A stretch of 64,000 bases of DNA from JACKAQ01 sp020634975 [NCBI: Calditrichia bacterium] (GTDB lineage: Bacteria; Calditrichota; Calditrichia; RBG-13-44-9). The position numbers and the translations under genes were made by a program. The first letter of the stretch is position 1. The number at the start of each line of letters is the position of its first letter. Below are positions 35,842-45,965 of this stretch, piece after piece. The notes under the pieces are model-generated. The model did no database searches and was not told the DNA's origin. It saw only the letters and a list, made by a program, of their open reading frames with translations. The stretch covers positions 73,486-137,485 of the forward strand of contig JACKAQ010000006.1 in NCBI GenBank assembly GCA_020634975.1, read 5' to 3'.

Positions 35842-36771
35842 TTGCGAAATAATAATATGATTTTACTGTTTAATAATTCATTCTTCCGAAAACTGATGCT
35901 GTTGACGCTGGTTGTCGGTCAACTGTTTGGGCAGAATAGTGATTCTGTGAAAATCGACGGTCCGATGCCAACGATTGCCGACAGCCTTGCCGCCGACACG
36001 ATGGTTGTGCACAAACTGGATCGCGTGGTGAAAAACCGGGCGTTTTCAGTTGGTGAAAAACTCACGTTCAACATTCGTTACGGTATCATCAAGGCTGGCG
36101 AAGCAACAATGGCAGTTGCGGAACAACTGCCCATCAACGAATCGCACGAGGCATACCGGATCGTTTCCACTGCCCGATCCGCATCGTTTTTTGATAATTT
36201 TTACAAAGTGCGTGACTCTGTGGAAACATTTTTGGATACTCGCGGGCTGTTTTCGTGGCGATTCGAAAAGCGGCTGCGCGAAGGTGGTTACAAATTTGAT
36301 CTGTTGGTGGATTACAACCAGCGGATGGGCAAGGCTGAAATTCAGCGGATTCGTTATCATGGCGATGAGCCGCTGCGCATCAAAAACCAAAGCAGTTTCG
36401 ATCTGGACATGCCCGCATATGTGCTGGATGTGCTCGGTTCGTTTTATTTTGTGCGCACCCAACGGCTGGAGCCGGGAATGCCGTTGTATATGATCAATCA
36501 CGATAATAAAAAAATCTACGATTTGCAGGTATTTGTCCAAAAACGCGAGCGCATTTCGGTGGATGCAGGTAGTTTCAACTGTATTCTGGTAAAGCCGGTG
36601 CTGCTCGGTGAGTCCATTTTTAAACAGGATGGCGAGATGTGGATTTGGCTGACAGACGATCAATACAAAATTCCGGTTCAGATGAAATCCAAAGTTGCGG
36701 TCGGTTCGATCACCACAGAATTGAAAAAAATTGAGGGTGTTCCGCTGCCGTTGCCCTCGCAGATTCGCTAA
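35842..36771 (+). CDS. DUF3108 domain protein, exported
   Basis: About 309 residues from TTG 35842, chosen because GAGGGA lies 5 nt upstream; the ATG at 35857 is the alternative. Signal peptide (FFRKLMLLTLVVGQLFGQ), then a beta-rich DUF3108 domain: FSVGEKLTFNIRYGIIKAGE, YRIVSTARSASFFDNFYKV, FVQKRERISVDAGSFNCILV and MWIWLTDDQYKIPVQMKSKV. The fold resembles lipoprotein-carrier-like beta barrels; function unknown. It stands between the DnaA-like gene and a response regulator with gaps over 100 bp, so it may be monocistronic. Confidence 0.85.
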   Translation: MRNNNMILLFNNSFFRKLMLLTLVVGQLFGQNSDSVKIDGPMPTIADSLAADTMVVHKLDRVVKNRAFSVGEKLTFNIRYGIIKAGEATMAVAEQLPINESHEAYRIVSTARSASFFDNFYKVRDSVETFLDTRGLFSWRFEKRLREGGYKFDLLVDYNQRMGKAEIQRIRYHGDEPLRIKNQSSFDLDMPAYVLDVLGSFYFVRTQRLEPGMPLYMINHDNKKIYDLQVFVQKRERISVDAGSFNCILVKPVLLGESIFKQDGEMWIWLTDDQYKIPVQMKSKVAVGSITTELKKIEGVPLPLPSQIR

Positions 36772-36968
36772 AAAACATTCAAAAGAAAGAATTTGACCGG
36801 AAGTAGCTAAATTTTTTTAGCGAAAAAGTTGGTGTGGACGAAATAATGTTGTATTTTTGCCTGCTTCACGTATGAGGGGTAGGCTAACTGCTTTCTTCTG
36901 ATCGATTTTTCCCCCCGTGTTCCATTCAATTCAAAACCGGATTTGAAATCCATCAAATGGAGTTTTAC

Positions 36969-37625
36969 ATGATTAATGTCGCGATTGTCGAAGACAAAGA
37001 TTACATCCGCGAAGGTCTGGTCATGTTGATCGAAAGCACGGAAGATATTCGCTGCATCGGTGCGTATGGCGATTGCGAAAGCATGCTGGCATCGCTGAAA
37101 AAGATCGTCCCCGATGTGTTGCTGATGGACATTCATCTGCCGGGAATATCCGGGATTGAAGGGGTTCGGCAGGTTAAAAAAATCGTTCCAAATCAGGATA
37201 TTATCATGCTGACGGTGTTGGAAGAACGGGACAGTATTCTGGAAGCACTGTGCGCTGGCGCCACCGGGTATCTCGTAAAAAACACCGAAAGCGATCAACT
37301 GCTTTCCGCGATTCGCGAAGCACATGCCGGCGGATCGCCGATGAACGCGCACATCGCCCGCAAAGTGGTTAAAATTTTTCACGAATTGCCGCTCAAAACC
37401 ATCTCCCGCGAAACCGATGCCGAAACCGAAAATGTGGCTCTCACCTCACGCGAACTGGAAGTGCTCAGCGGGCTTTCCGCCGGCGAAAGTTACCAATCCA
37501 TTGCTGATTCCTTATTCGTTAGTGCGAACACAGTTCGCTATCACATCCGCAATATTTACCGAAAACTGCACGTACACAGCCAATCCGAAGCCGTTGCCAA
37601 AGCGCTCAAAAGCGGCCTGATTTGA
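36969..37625 (+). CDS. NarL/LuxR-type response regulator
   Basis: 218 residues from the ATG at 36969, which has TGGAG 6 nt upstream; the ATG at 36957 is weaker. Receiver domain 1-120 with acidic pair EDKD, phospho-acceptor Asp54 (VLLMDIHLPG), Thr at LTVLEE and Lys104 (GYLVKNTES); LuxR-type helix-turn-helix at about 150-215 (LTSRELEVLSGLSAGESYQS then NTVRYHIRNIYRKLHV). A phosphorylation-controlled transcription factor. No histidine kinase is in the window, so it is an orphan; targets unknown. Confidence 0.93.
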   Translation: MINVAIVEDKDYIREGLVMLIESTEDIRCIGAYGDCESMLASLKKIVPDVLLMDIHLPGISGIEGVRQVKKIVPNQDIIMLTVLEERDSILEALCAGATGYLVKNTESDQLLSAIREAHAGGSPMNAHIARKVVKIFHELPLKTISRETDAETENVALTSRELEVLSGLSAGESYQSIADSLFVSANTVRYHIRNIYRKLHVHSQSEAVAKALKSGLI

Positions 37626-37793
37626 CGATTCCATTTTCTTGACTTAACGCACACCGGATTTTTCGATCCCCCGTAATATGTGATCCGGCATCAGTTATTT
37701 TTTTGCTGTAATGCTGGATTTCCTATCGTTTTCTGATGTACCACAATTGTGATAATTGTTCATATAATTCCGCAAACGGATATAGGATTTTGA

Positions 37794-40700
37794 ATGAAAA
37801 ATCTCGCTAAAGCACGAAAATTCACCGCTTGTCCATCCGCTGCAATTCTGTTTTTTCTGGTCACATTTGTTTTTTCCGGAAGTATCGCTGCCAAAGAAGC
37901 GGCATATCAACCCGGCGAATTACTGGTGCAACTGCGCTCCGGTGCAGATATCCAGCAGATGATCTCGTCATTGAAAATCGCAAAAATGCACCCCCAAAAA
38001 TTGCTTTCGGCACGGTTGAACATCTGGCTGGTAGCCTTTGACGAGCAGCAAATTTCCGGCATCGCCGCTTTAAAATCGGTAAAACAGCAGCCGGATGTCC
38101 AAAATGTCCAATTCAACCATTTTGTTACCCGGCGGAGCACGATCCCGAATGATATGCAATACGCAAGCCAATGGGCGTTGAATAACACCGGGCAAACCGG
38201 CGGCGTAGTGGATGCTGATATTGACGCCCCGGAAGCATGGGATATTTCCACCGGTGGGCAAACCGCCACAGGCGAGGAAATCGTGATTGCCGTCATCGAC
38301 GGCGGCTTCGATCTCGATCACCCGGATCTCAATTTCTGGAAAAATACTGCCGAAATCCCAGGCAACAATATCGACGATGACGATAACGGTTACGTTGATG
38401 ATGTTGACGGATGGAACGCCTACCAAAGCTCCGGCAATATTCCCAATGACGATCATGGAACGCACGTTGCCGGAATTGCCGCGGCAATCGGAAACAACGC
38501 TGTTGGCGTGAGCGGCGTAAACTGGGGTGCGAGCGTGCTGCCGGTTGCCGGATCATCCGGTCAGGAATCGGTGGTGATCGAAGCTTACGGCTATGTGTTG
38601 GAAATGCGTAAGCGATACAACGAATCCGGCGGTACGGATGGAGCGTTTATCGTGGTCACAAACGCTTCCTTTGGGGTAGATTTTGGCGATCCCGCGGACT
38701 TCCCCCTCTGGTGCGCCATTTACGATTCGCTCGGCTCAGCGGGGATTTTGAACTGCGGCGCGACGGCCAATCTGGGCATCAATGTGGACGATCAGGGCGA
38801 TGTCCCAACCACCTGCCCAAGCCCTTTCATGATTGCCGTAACCAACACAACCCATTCAGATTCGAAAAATAACGGCGCGGCATTCGGGCAAATCAATATC
38901 GATTTGGGTGCGCCGGGAACCGGCATTTTGAGCACTTTGCCGTTCAACAGTTATGGCAGTTTGACCGGAACCAGTATGGCAACACCCACGGTTGCCGGTG
39001 CCATTGCGCTGATGTATTCGGCAGCGAGAGCGGAAATTATTCAGGCGTATCACGACGAACCGGCAGAAATTGCGCTCCAGTTCCGGGAGTTTTTGTTGAA
39101 TGGCGTGGATCCAATTCCGGCGCTGGCGGGCATTACCGCCACAGGTGGACGATTAAATGTGAACAACAGTTTGCAACTGGTGCAGCTGTTTACGCTATCT
39201 GGATTTTCGATCGTTCCGGGTGAATTGAGCTTTGGCTCCGTCGAAATCGGGTTTTCTGATACGCTTTCGCTGATCGTTCGCAATAACACCGATGCGAACG
39301 CAACTTTCAATATTTTGCCGGATACGGCGATTTCGAATTTTTATCCGTTGACAGATAATTTCACCGTCACTGCACATAACCGCGATACGGTGATGATCGT
39401 TTTTACGCCATCCGAACCCGGCGAGATCAACGCGCTGCTGACCATCAGCAATCCCGATACCGTGATGACAACCCCTTTGAACGGTAGCGGTTTGGCATAT
39501 CCGGTGATGGCAGTTGACGGCAGCAGCATCACCATTTTCGCGAAACCGGGCGAAACGGTCAGCCGGAATCTGGCGATCGCCAATCAAAACATTCCCGGCG
39601 GGGAAGCGCTCCGTTGGACAGCCTTCGAAATGCCGTTACCCACTTCAGCCGGTTCAAGATATCAAAAACCGCAGCCCCGCCGAACGTTCGCTGAACTCAA
39701 CGGCAACAATCCTGTGACCGTAAATCGCGCGCGCCGCGCCCAAAAAATTGGCAATCCCCGGGTCATCTTTTTCGAGGATGATATGGAAAACGTCGTCCAC
39801 AATTGGACAACAGAAGTTCTCGACGGTGCCACTGACGATCTCTGGCATCGCAGCGAATCCGCCGCCAATAGTCCGGTTACCAGTTGGTGGTGTGCCGACG
39901 AAATTGCGGGGAATTACAACACCGGCAATCGCATTAAAACGGCGCTGGTTTCACCCGTAATCGATCTGACCAGTGCGGTTGCGCCCGTAACGCTTTCATT
40001 TTATGAAGCTTACAACACGGAAGAAGGTTGGGACTTTTGTATGGTCGATGTGTCAATCGACGGTGGATTAACCTGGCAAACCATTCGCAACGGCGTCAGC
40101 GGGAACAGCGGTGGCTGGCTGGAAAGTGCGGTCGATCTCTCTGATTTCGCCGGAGAAACCGTTCAGTTTCGCTATCATTTCGATTCGACGGACGATTTTT
40201 CAAACGATTTTCCCGGCTGGCGGGTGGACGATGTGCGCGTCAGCGACAGCAATGTGGATGTCTATTCCTGGCTGCAAATCAACCCGTTTACCGGGATTGT
40301 TCAATCCGGCGAAACGGAAAATATCGCTATCGAAATTGATGCAAACGGTTTGACTGCCGGCACATATCCGGCACACATCCGCATCACCGGAAACGATCCG
40401 GATGTGCCGGAAGTGACCATTCCGGTCGAGCTGGTGGTTTCCGAAATCCAGATTTTTGACGCAGCCATGAATCTCAATTTTACCAATGGCGTTTCGTTTG
40501 ATACGCTAAAGTTTGGCACTGCGTCAGATGCGAGTGATTTATTTGATGCTGCATACGATTTGTACGCACCGCCACAGCCACCCGGCGGCGCGTTCGACGC
40601 CCGTTTTCGGACACAGACGGACGATTTGCGCCGCGATTTCCGGAAAACCAATGAGCCGGGTGACACAATTATCTGGCGAATGCGATTTTCCGCTGGCAGT

Positions 40701-42023
40701 AGCGGATTGATGACCGTTTCGTGGCAACCCGGCGAACTGCCGAAATCCGGCAGCTTCCGAATAAAAGATGTGACCGGCGGGCAATTGCTGGATCTGGATA
40801 TGCGCATCAAATCGGCATTTACCGATAACCTCAGTATCGGACAGTATTACGTCGAATACATCGCAGATGGCAGCAGTGCGCACACCGCGCAATCCGCAGA
40901 TGGCTGGAATTTGGTCAGTTTGCCGCTGGCGGTGCCTGATCCAAACTATCAACAATTATTCCCGAGCGCAACGCCGGGCAGCCTGTACGGTTACGATGGC
41001 GTTTATGTCACCGGCGATTCGCTGGCGGTGGGCGCCGGTTATTGGCTCAATTTCGCGAACCGCGATACGGCGGCGATTTTCGGTTCGCTGATCGATACTG
41101 CAACGCTGCAGTTGCAAAAAGGCTGGAATTTAATTGGCGGCATATCTTACAATATTGCATTGAATGAAATCGATGATCCGTTAGCAATAATCGTTCCGGG
41201 AACGCTCTACGGTTTCAACGGCGTATACGGTGCGAGCGACATCATCCGGCAGGGCAGGGGATACTGGATCAACGCTGCGGATTCCGGCGAAATTTTTCTG
41301 CAGGCATCGTCGGTGAAATTGGAAAAATCGATGATACCGCCAAAAACGGTGAGTCGTGATGCGCTGTCGAAAGCGGCGAAATTGCTGGTTCAAAGCGGTA
41401 ACGTTTCGCAAACGCTTTATTTTAACGCGACAATTGACGAACGCATCGATCGCCGCAGCTTCAGTTTGCCGCCGCTCGCGCCGGTCGGATTTGATGCCCG
41501 ATTTGCCGGTGATGTGTTCGCGGTGACCACTGCAGAAGCGTCCATCCGGCTGCAAAATAACGGAAATCCGGTGATCGTCACGCCGGAAAATCTGCCGCTC
41601 GCCAACGGCGATTCATTTATTTTGGAGGAATTGCTCGGCACAACGGTCGTTGTAACGCACTCGCTGCAGAACGGTCAGCCGCTGCAAATCAGCAGTCGCG
41701 CAGTGACGCAACTGGCGCTTCGAAAAGTGGCTGCAACTTTGCCAACCGCATTTGCTGTTGAGCAAAATTATCCGAATCCGTTCAACCCGGCAACCGAAAT
41801 TCGATTTGCGTTACCGGGTGCAAGTGATGTAGAAATAACCATTTACAATGCGCTTGGGCAGAAGGTGAACACGCTTGTCAACCGGAAATTTGATGCTGGA
41901 TTTCACAGCGTCCAATGGAACGGAACAGACGAGCGGGGTAGTGGCGTTTCCAGCGGAATTTATTTTTACCGCGTTTCCGCCGGAGCATTTTCATCGGTGA
42001 AAAAAATGTTGCTGGTGAAATAA
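37794..42023 (+). CDS. Secreted S8 subtilisin-like protease with sorting domain
   Basis: 1409 residues. Signal peptide (1-33), I9-like propeptide (about 38-115), subtilisin domain with the triad Asp169 (AVIDGGFDLDHPDL), His224 (DDHGTHVAGI) and Ser394 (GTSMATPTVAGAI). Then an ASPM/choice-of-anchor D beta domain (LSFGSVEIGFSDTLSLIVRN), a jelly-roll/MAM-like domain (FFEDDMENVVHNWTTEV to WRVDDVRVS), a tandem module with two GWNL repeats (DGWNLVSLPLAVP and KGWNLIGGISYNI), and the sorting/FlgD-Ig domain (NYPNPFNPATEIRF to KKMLLVK). Probably surface-attached or released; it digests extracellular protein. The C-terminal modules recur in the M14 peptidase 4 kb downstream. Confidence 0.92.
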   Translation: MKNLAKARKFTACPSAAILFFLVTFVFSGSIAAKEAAYQPGELLVQLRSGADIQQMISSLKIAKMHPQKLLSARLNIWLVAFDEQQISGIAALKSVKQQPDVQNVQFNHFVTRRSTIPNDMQYASQWALNNTGQTGGVVDADIDAPEAWDISTGGQTATGEEIVIAVIDGGFDLDHPDLNFWKNTAEIPGNNIDDDDNGYVDDVDGWNAYQSSGNIPNDDHGTHVAGIAAAIGNNAVGVSGVNWGASVLPVAGSSGQESVVIEAYGYVLEMRKRYNESGGTDGAFIVVTNASFGVDFGDPADFPLWCAIYDSLGSAGILNCGATANLGINVDDQGDVPTTCPSPFMIAVTNTTHSDSKNNGAAFGQINIDLGAPGTGILSTLPFNSYGSLTGTSMATPTVAGAIALMYSAARAEIIQAYHDEPAEIALQFREFLLNGVDPIPALAGITATGGRLNVNNSLQLVQLFTLSGFSIVPGELSFGSVEIGFSDTLSLIVRNNTDANATFNILPDTAISNFYPLTDNFTVTAHNRDTVMIVFTPSEPGEINALLTISNPDTVMTTPLNGSGLAYPVMAVDGSSITIFAKPGETVSRNLAIANQNIPGGEALRWTAFEMPLPTSAGSRYQKPQPRRTFAELNGNNPVTVNRARRAQKIGNPRVIFFEDDMENVVHNWTTEVLDGATDDLWHRSESAANSPVTSWWCADEIAGNYNTGNRIKTALVSPVIDLTSAVAPVTLSFYEAYNTEEGWDFCMVDVSIDGGLTWQTIRNGVSGNSGGWLESAVDLSDFAGETVQFRYHFDSTDDFSNDFPGWRVDDVRVSDSNVDVYSWLQINPFTGIVQSGETENIAIEIDANGLTAGTYPAHIRITGNDPDVPEVTIPVELVVSEIQIFDAAMNLNFTNGVSFDTLKFGTASDASDLFDAAYDLYAPPQPPGGAFDARFRTQTDDLRRDFRKTNEPGDTIIWRMRFSAGSSGLMTVSWQPGELPKSGSFRIKDVTGGQLLDLDMRIKSAFTDNLSIGQYYVEYIADGSSAHTAQSADGWNLVSLPLAVPDPNYQQLFPSATPGSLYGYDGVYVTGDSLAVGAGYWLNFANRDTAAIFGSLIDTATLQLQKGWNLIGGISYNIALNEIDDPLAIIVPGTLYGFNGVYGASDIIRQGRGYWINAADSGEIFLQASSVKLEKSMIPPKTVSRDALSKAAKLLVQSGNVSQTLYFNATIDERIDRRSFSLPPLAPVGFDARFAGDVFAVTTAEASIRLQNNGNPVIVTPENLPLANGDSFILEELLGTTVVVTHSLQNGQPLQISSRAVTQLALRKVAATLPTAFAVEQNYPNPFNPATEIRFALPGASDVEITIYNALGQKVNTLVNRKFDAGFHSVQWNGTDERGSGVSSGIYFYRVSAGAFSSVKKMLLVK

Positions 42024-42059
42024 CGCCGTGGGATGTCCGGTGATGTGGCGCAGGTGCCA

Positions 42060-42842
42060 TCAAAGGGATGCAAATGCAAAAGTGGTATCGCGAATGTGGG
42101 AAATCTCAATTTCCGGATGCCGTTTGCGAAACACTTCGAGCGCCGGCACCACATCAATTTCCGGACGATAATCGTGCCACAAAATGATGCCTTTGCCGTT
42201 GCGCAGCAGCTTCAGGGCTATTTCGGAATCGTTCAGCACATAATCAAAATCATGCGATCCGTCGATGAACACTACATCAATGCTGTTCTCGAATCGCGAA
42301 AAATCAAATGTGCCGGAATCGCCGTAAAGCTGCTTAATTCGTTGGATACACGGAAAATCCACCGCAGATTTGTTCGCAAATAACTCACCCGATTGCGCTT
42401 TATCCACCAACCGCAAATACCGTTTGCTGATGTTGAATTTGGTATTTTCCGCAGCGTCTGCCGGCAAATCCAGTGTGAAAATTTCGCAATCGTCCGGTGC
42501 GTTCAGCGCCATATTCAGCGTGGTTCTGCCGTTCATTGTGCCGATTTCGAAAATGCGTTTGGGCTGAAATTTTTTGACTATCGCTGCGATGGTGCTCATT
42601 TCATCCACACTCATATTTCCCGGCTGCACCTGCAATTCAGTCAACTGCACTGTTGTGCCGGATAAAAATGCGGATTGCTCGATGAGCGGCAGCTTCGGTT
42701 TGTCGAAAACGAATCCGAAATACCGGCAAATCAGTGAGTGAATGTATTGCCCTTTCGGCGTGAACAATCCGATGGTAAACGACCAGAGCATCAATAATAA
42801 TGAAACGAAAAATTTGGCGATTCGCCGGAAAATTGTATTCAT
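42060..42842 (-). CDS. Class I SAM-dependent methyltransferase, membrane-anchored
   Basis: 260 residues. An N-terminal hydrophobic segment (about 8-28) precedes a Rossmann methyltransferase of the Methyltransf_24 type: RIFEIGTMNGRTTLNMAL (motif I), EIFTLDLPADAA (motif II acid) and IDVVFIDGSHDFDYVLNDS with ILWHDYRP later. Such proteins modify small molecules, glycans or antibiotics; substrate not predictable. It is convergent with the S8 protease and divergent from the choice-of-anchor B gene, an isolated minus-strand gene among secreted proteins. Confidence 0.85.
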   Translation of the reverse strand: MNTIFRRIAKFFVSLLLMLWSFTIGLFTPKGQYIHSLICRYFGFVFDKPKLPLIEQSAFLSGTTVQLTELQVQPGNMSVDEMSTIAAIVKKFQPKRIFEIGTMNGRTTLNMALNAPDDCEIFTLDLPADAAENTKFNISKRYLRLVDKAQSGELFANKSAVDFPCIQRIKQLYGDSGTFDFSRFENSIDVVFIDGSHDFDYVLNDSEIALKLLRNGKGIILWHDYRPEIDVVPALEVFRKRHPEIEISHIRDTTFAFASL

Positions 42843-43072
42843 TTTTTTTGCCGTAAATTGAGTTCCAGATTTCTGTAAACCGGGAGTGATAATAAATCAT
42901 CCCCGGCAAAATGTCAAGCGATTTGCAGCGATAGCGCGGTCCGGCAATTACACGCCACACGAAAACTTGGATCAAATATTCACCGAAAAAACGCTTCGAT
43001 AAGCGACTGTGGTTTATTAAATTGGCAAGCTTTGTAATTTTACCTTTTCATTAAAAAAACAGGGAATCATCA

Positions 43073-45803
43073 ATGAAAAAAAGTGGTTTGATGTTGCTGG
43101 TGGCAACAATGTTATGGGGTGGCGTGCTGATGGCGCAGGGTTCGCCAAATGTGCCATTGTTGGCGCATATCAACGATTATCCGTCTGTGGGATACAACGA
43201 TTGCTGGGGCTACGTTGCGCCGGACGGTCGCGAATATGCGCTGTTGGGTGTGCAAAACGGCACCAGCATTCTGGATATCACCGATACGGATAATATTGTC
43301 GAAATCAATTTTATTCCCAGCGCAACTTCGCTGTGGAAGGATATTAAAACATATCAACATTATGCGTATGTGGTTACCGAAGCCAGCGGCGGGATGCAGA
43401 TTATCGATTTGTCCGATCTGCCGAACAGTGCGCCGCTGATCGGATCGGTAACGGAATTTGGCAGTTCGCATAATATTTACATCGATGTGCCGAATGCGTT
43501 ACTTTATGTGGAGGGTAGCTTTAGCGAACCGGTGTGGGCTTACAGCCTTGCAGATCCGGAAAATCCGGTGCGATTGTCAAGTTTTGGCATCGAATGCCAC
43601 GATATTTTTGCGCGCGATAATGTTGCGTTTATCTCCGAAGGCGGCAGTGGCTCAATCGGCATTTTTGATATGACGAATCCGTCACAACCGACGTTATTAC
43701 AACGCTTAAATATTCCAGCCGCCGGTTATGTGCACAATGCATGGCTGACAGAAGACAGCCAGTTTTTGATGACGACTGAGGAAACCAACGGCAAAACCAT
43801 GAAAATGTGGGACATTTCCGACCTCGGGAATATTACACTCACCGACCAAATTCTGGCACCCGGCGGGTTAGCGCACAATACCCACATCAAAGGCAATTAT
43901 GCCTACGTTTCCCATTACAGCGACGGGTTACGAATTTATGATGTTTCCGATCCGTATAATTTGAGCGAAGCCGGATTTTACGATACATCCGACGATTGGG
44001 GTGCTTATCCCTTTTTCCCGTCCGGCAAAGTGCTGGTTTCGGATATCGATGACGGGCTATATATCGTCTTTTTTGAGGGCGCTCGCGAAGGTGATCCGCT
44101 CGATCCCAACGCGCCGAAAAGTGTTGCAGCCTACAGCGATTTCAACACACCGAATTCGATTCAGTTGACCTGGGAAGATCCCACAAGCCTGTTCAACGGC
44201 GATACGCTGACCGCTGCAGAATTTACTATCGAAGTTGCCCAAATTGGCGGCGGCACCGTTTCCGTTCCCGGTGGCAGCAGCGCATACGAAGCAACCGGAT
44301 TGAGCGATGGGGAATTATATGAATTTGAAATTTACACCAAAATAATTGCCAACGACAGCACCAGCAATCCTGTAAAGGTAAATTGGTATGCCGGTGGTTC
44401 GCCGTTTCCGGCTGCACCGGCGAATCTGGTTTGTGAAAACAACGGCGTTGACGCGCTTTTGAGTTGGAACGATCCCGCCACGCAGGCAGACGGCACGCCG
44501 CTGGACGACCTCGATCGCATCGAAATTCTTCGCGATGGCGAAGTTGTCGGCAGCGTTGCGCCCGGCAGCGAAAGTTTTGTGGATACGCCTGCTCCGGGTT
44601 TCGCATACGAATACGCCGTTCGTGCGGTCGATAACGAGTTGCCGGAAAATTCCAGCAAGTTAAGCAATAGTGTTGTTGTTTGTTACGTGGGCAATGCACC
44701 GGAATTTATCGTTTGGGTTGGTTCGGATGTTGGCGCAGCCAGCGCAGCCAGCGGCGATAGCCTGTTTGCTGCCATCGCTGCACATGGCGGCAGCGTTTAC
44801 CTGACCAACAATCTTTTTGAGTTCGGCACGGATTTGAGCGGTTACAAAGCTATTTTTGCGGTGCTCGGTGTTTTCAGCGATAATCACGTGCTCAGCAGCA
44901 GCGATCCGGAAGCCGCTAGCGCTGGAAACGTATCTTATCAACGGTGGCAAATTGTATCTCGAAGGCGGCGATTGTTTCAATTACGATCCCGAACAGGGCG
45001 GCTACAATATCCGTACATGGTTTGGTTTGAACGATGGCGAAGATGGCACCGGCGATGTTTTTGGCGTCACCGGACAAAACGCCATCAGCGAATTTTCATT
45101 TGGTTACAACGGTCCGAACAACTGGATGGACGAACTCGTTCCCGCCAGCGCTGCGCCAATCTGGAAAAACAGCGACAACACCGATGTTTTGGGTGTTTAC
45201 AACGATAATTTCGGCAACGGATTGACAATCGGCGTTGTGCCGTCGTTTGGCGGATTGGTGGAGACCGGAGGATTTGTTACACCGGTAATTCCGAACACCG
45301 GTGGCGGATCGGGTGAAAAAATCCGTCCGGTAGCCGGTGGTGAGCACCGCCCGTTTGTCAAAAAATATGCGCATTTTCCCGAACGTGCGGAGCAGTGGAA
45401 AGGGCGCAATTTTGTATCGCTGGATGAAACCGGCAACATCGTGATGAGCGCCGGTAATAACGTTGAGCTAATGGGCGCATATCTGCAATTGCTGGGTGCG
45501 CCGGTCACCGGAATTGATGACGCTCAAGTTGCCGTGCCCGCGTCTTTTGAGCTGTCACAAAATTACCCGAACCCGTTTAATCCGACCACTTCATTTTCGG
45601 TGGCTTTGCCGGAAAACAGCGAACTGAATGTGACCGTTTTTAATGCGCTGGGTCAACCTGTTGCGGAGTTGTTCAACGGGAAAATGTCTGCGGGTGAACA
45701 CCATTTTTCGTTCGATGCAGCACATTTGGCCAGCGGATTGTATTTCTACCGCGTATCAACCGGGAACCTCACGAAAACCCGAAAAATGATTTTGATGAAA
45801 TAA
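43073..45803 (+). pseudogene. Choice-of-anchor B secreted protein with sorting tail, interrupted by a +1 frameshift
   Basis: Signal peptide (1-22), then LVIVD-type beta-propeller repeats typical of choice-of-anchor B proteins (NDCWGYVAPDGREYALLGVQ, IFDMTNPSQPTLLQRLN, IYDVSDPYNLSEAGFYD), two fibronectin III-like domains (about 345-545), a PKD-like/uncharacterised segment, then the NYPNPFNPTTSFSV sorting tail. The frame opened at 43073 stops matching at about 44917 and runs on as basic nonsense to 45208; homology continues in the next frame (ALETYLINGGKLYLEGGD), read from 44919 to 45803. Removing one base near 44918 restores about 910 residues. Either a real mutation or an assembly error. Confidence 0.85.
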
Positions 45804-45835
45804 TCAAGCTCCGATTTTAGTGACTGATGTTTTTG

Positions 45836-45860
45836 AAAAGGCGCAGCGATGCGCCTTTTC
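45836..45860 (+). terminator. Hairpin after the choice-of-anchor B gene
   Basis: Perfect inverted repeat AAAAGGCGCA (45836-45845), loop GCGA, TGCGCCTTTT (45850-45859). A stable stem with a short T tail; terminates both strands in principle. Confidence 0.75.
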
Positions 45861-45965
45861 TGTTCCTGCCGAATACCAATTTGCGATTGGGAAATACACA
45901 AAAAATCGCTACATTTTTAAATATATTTTTTATCCGAAAGCCGCATTTTTCCACAGGAGTAGCAC

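Noticed and set aside
44900-44930. Programmed +1 frameshift in the choice-of-anchor B gene
   Set aside because: No slippery sequence, stop context or downstream structure; an extra base is simpler.
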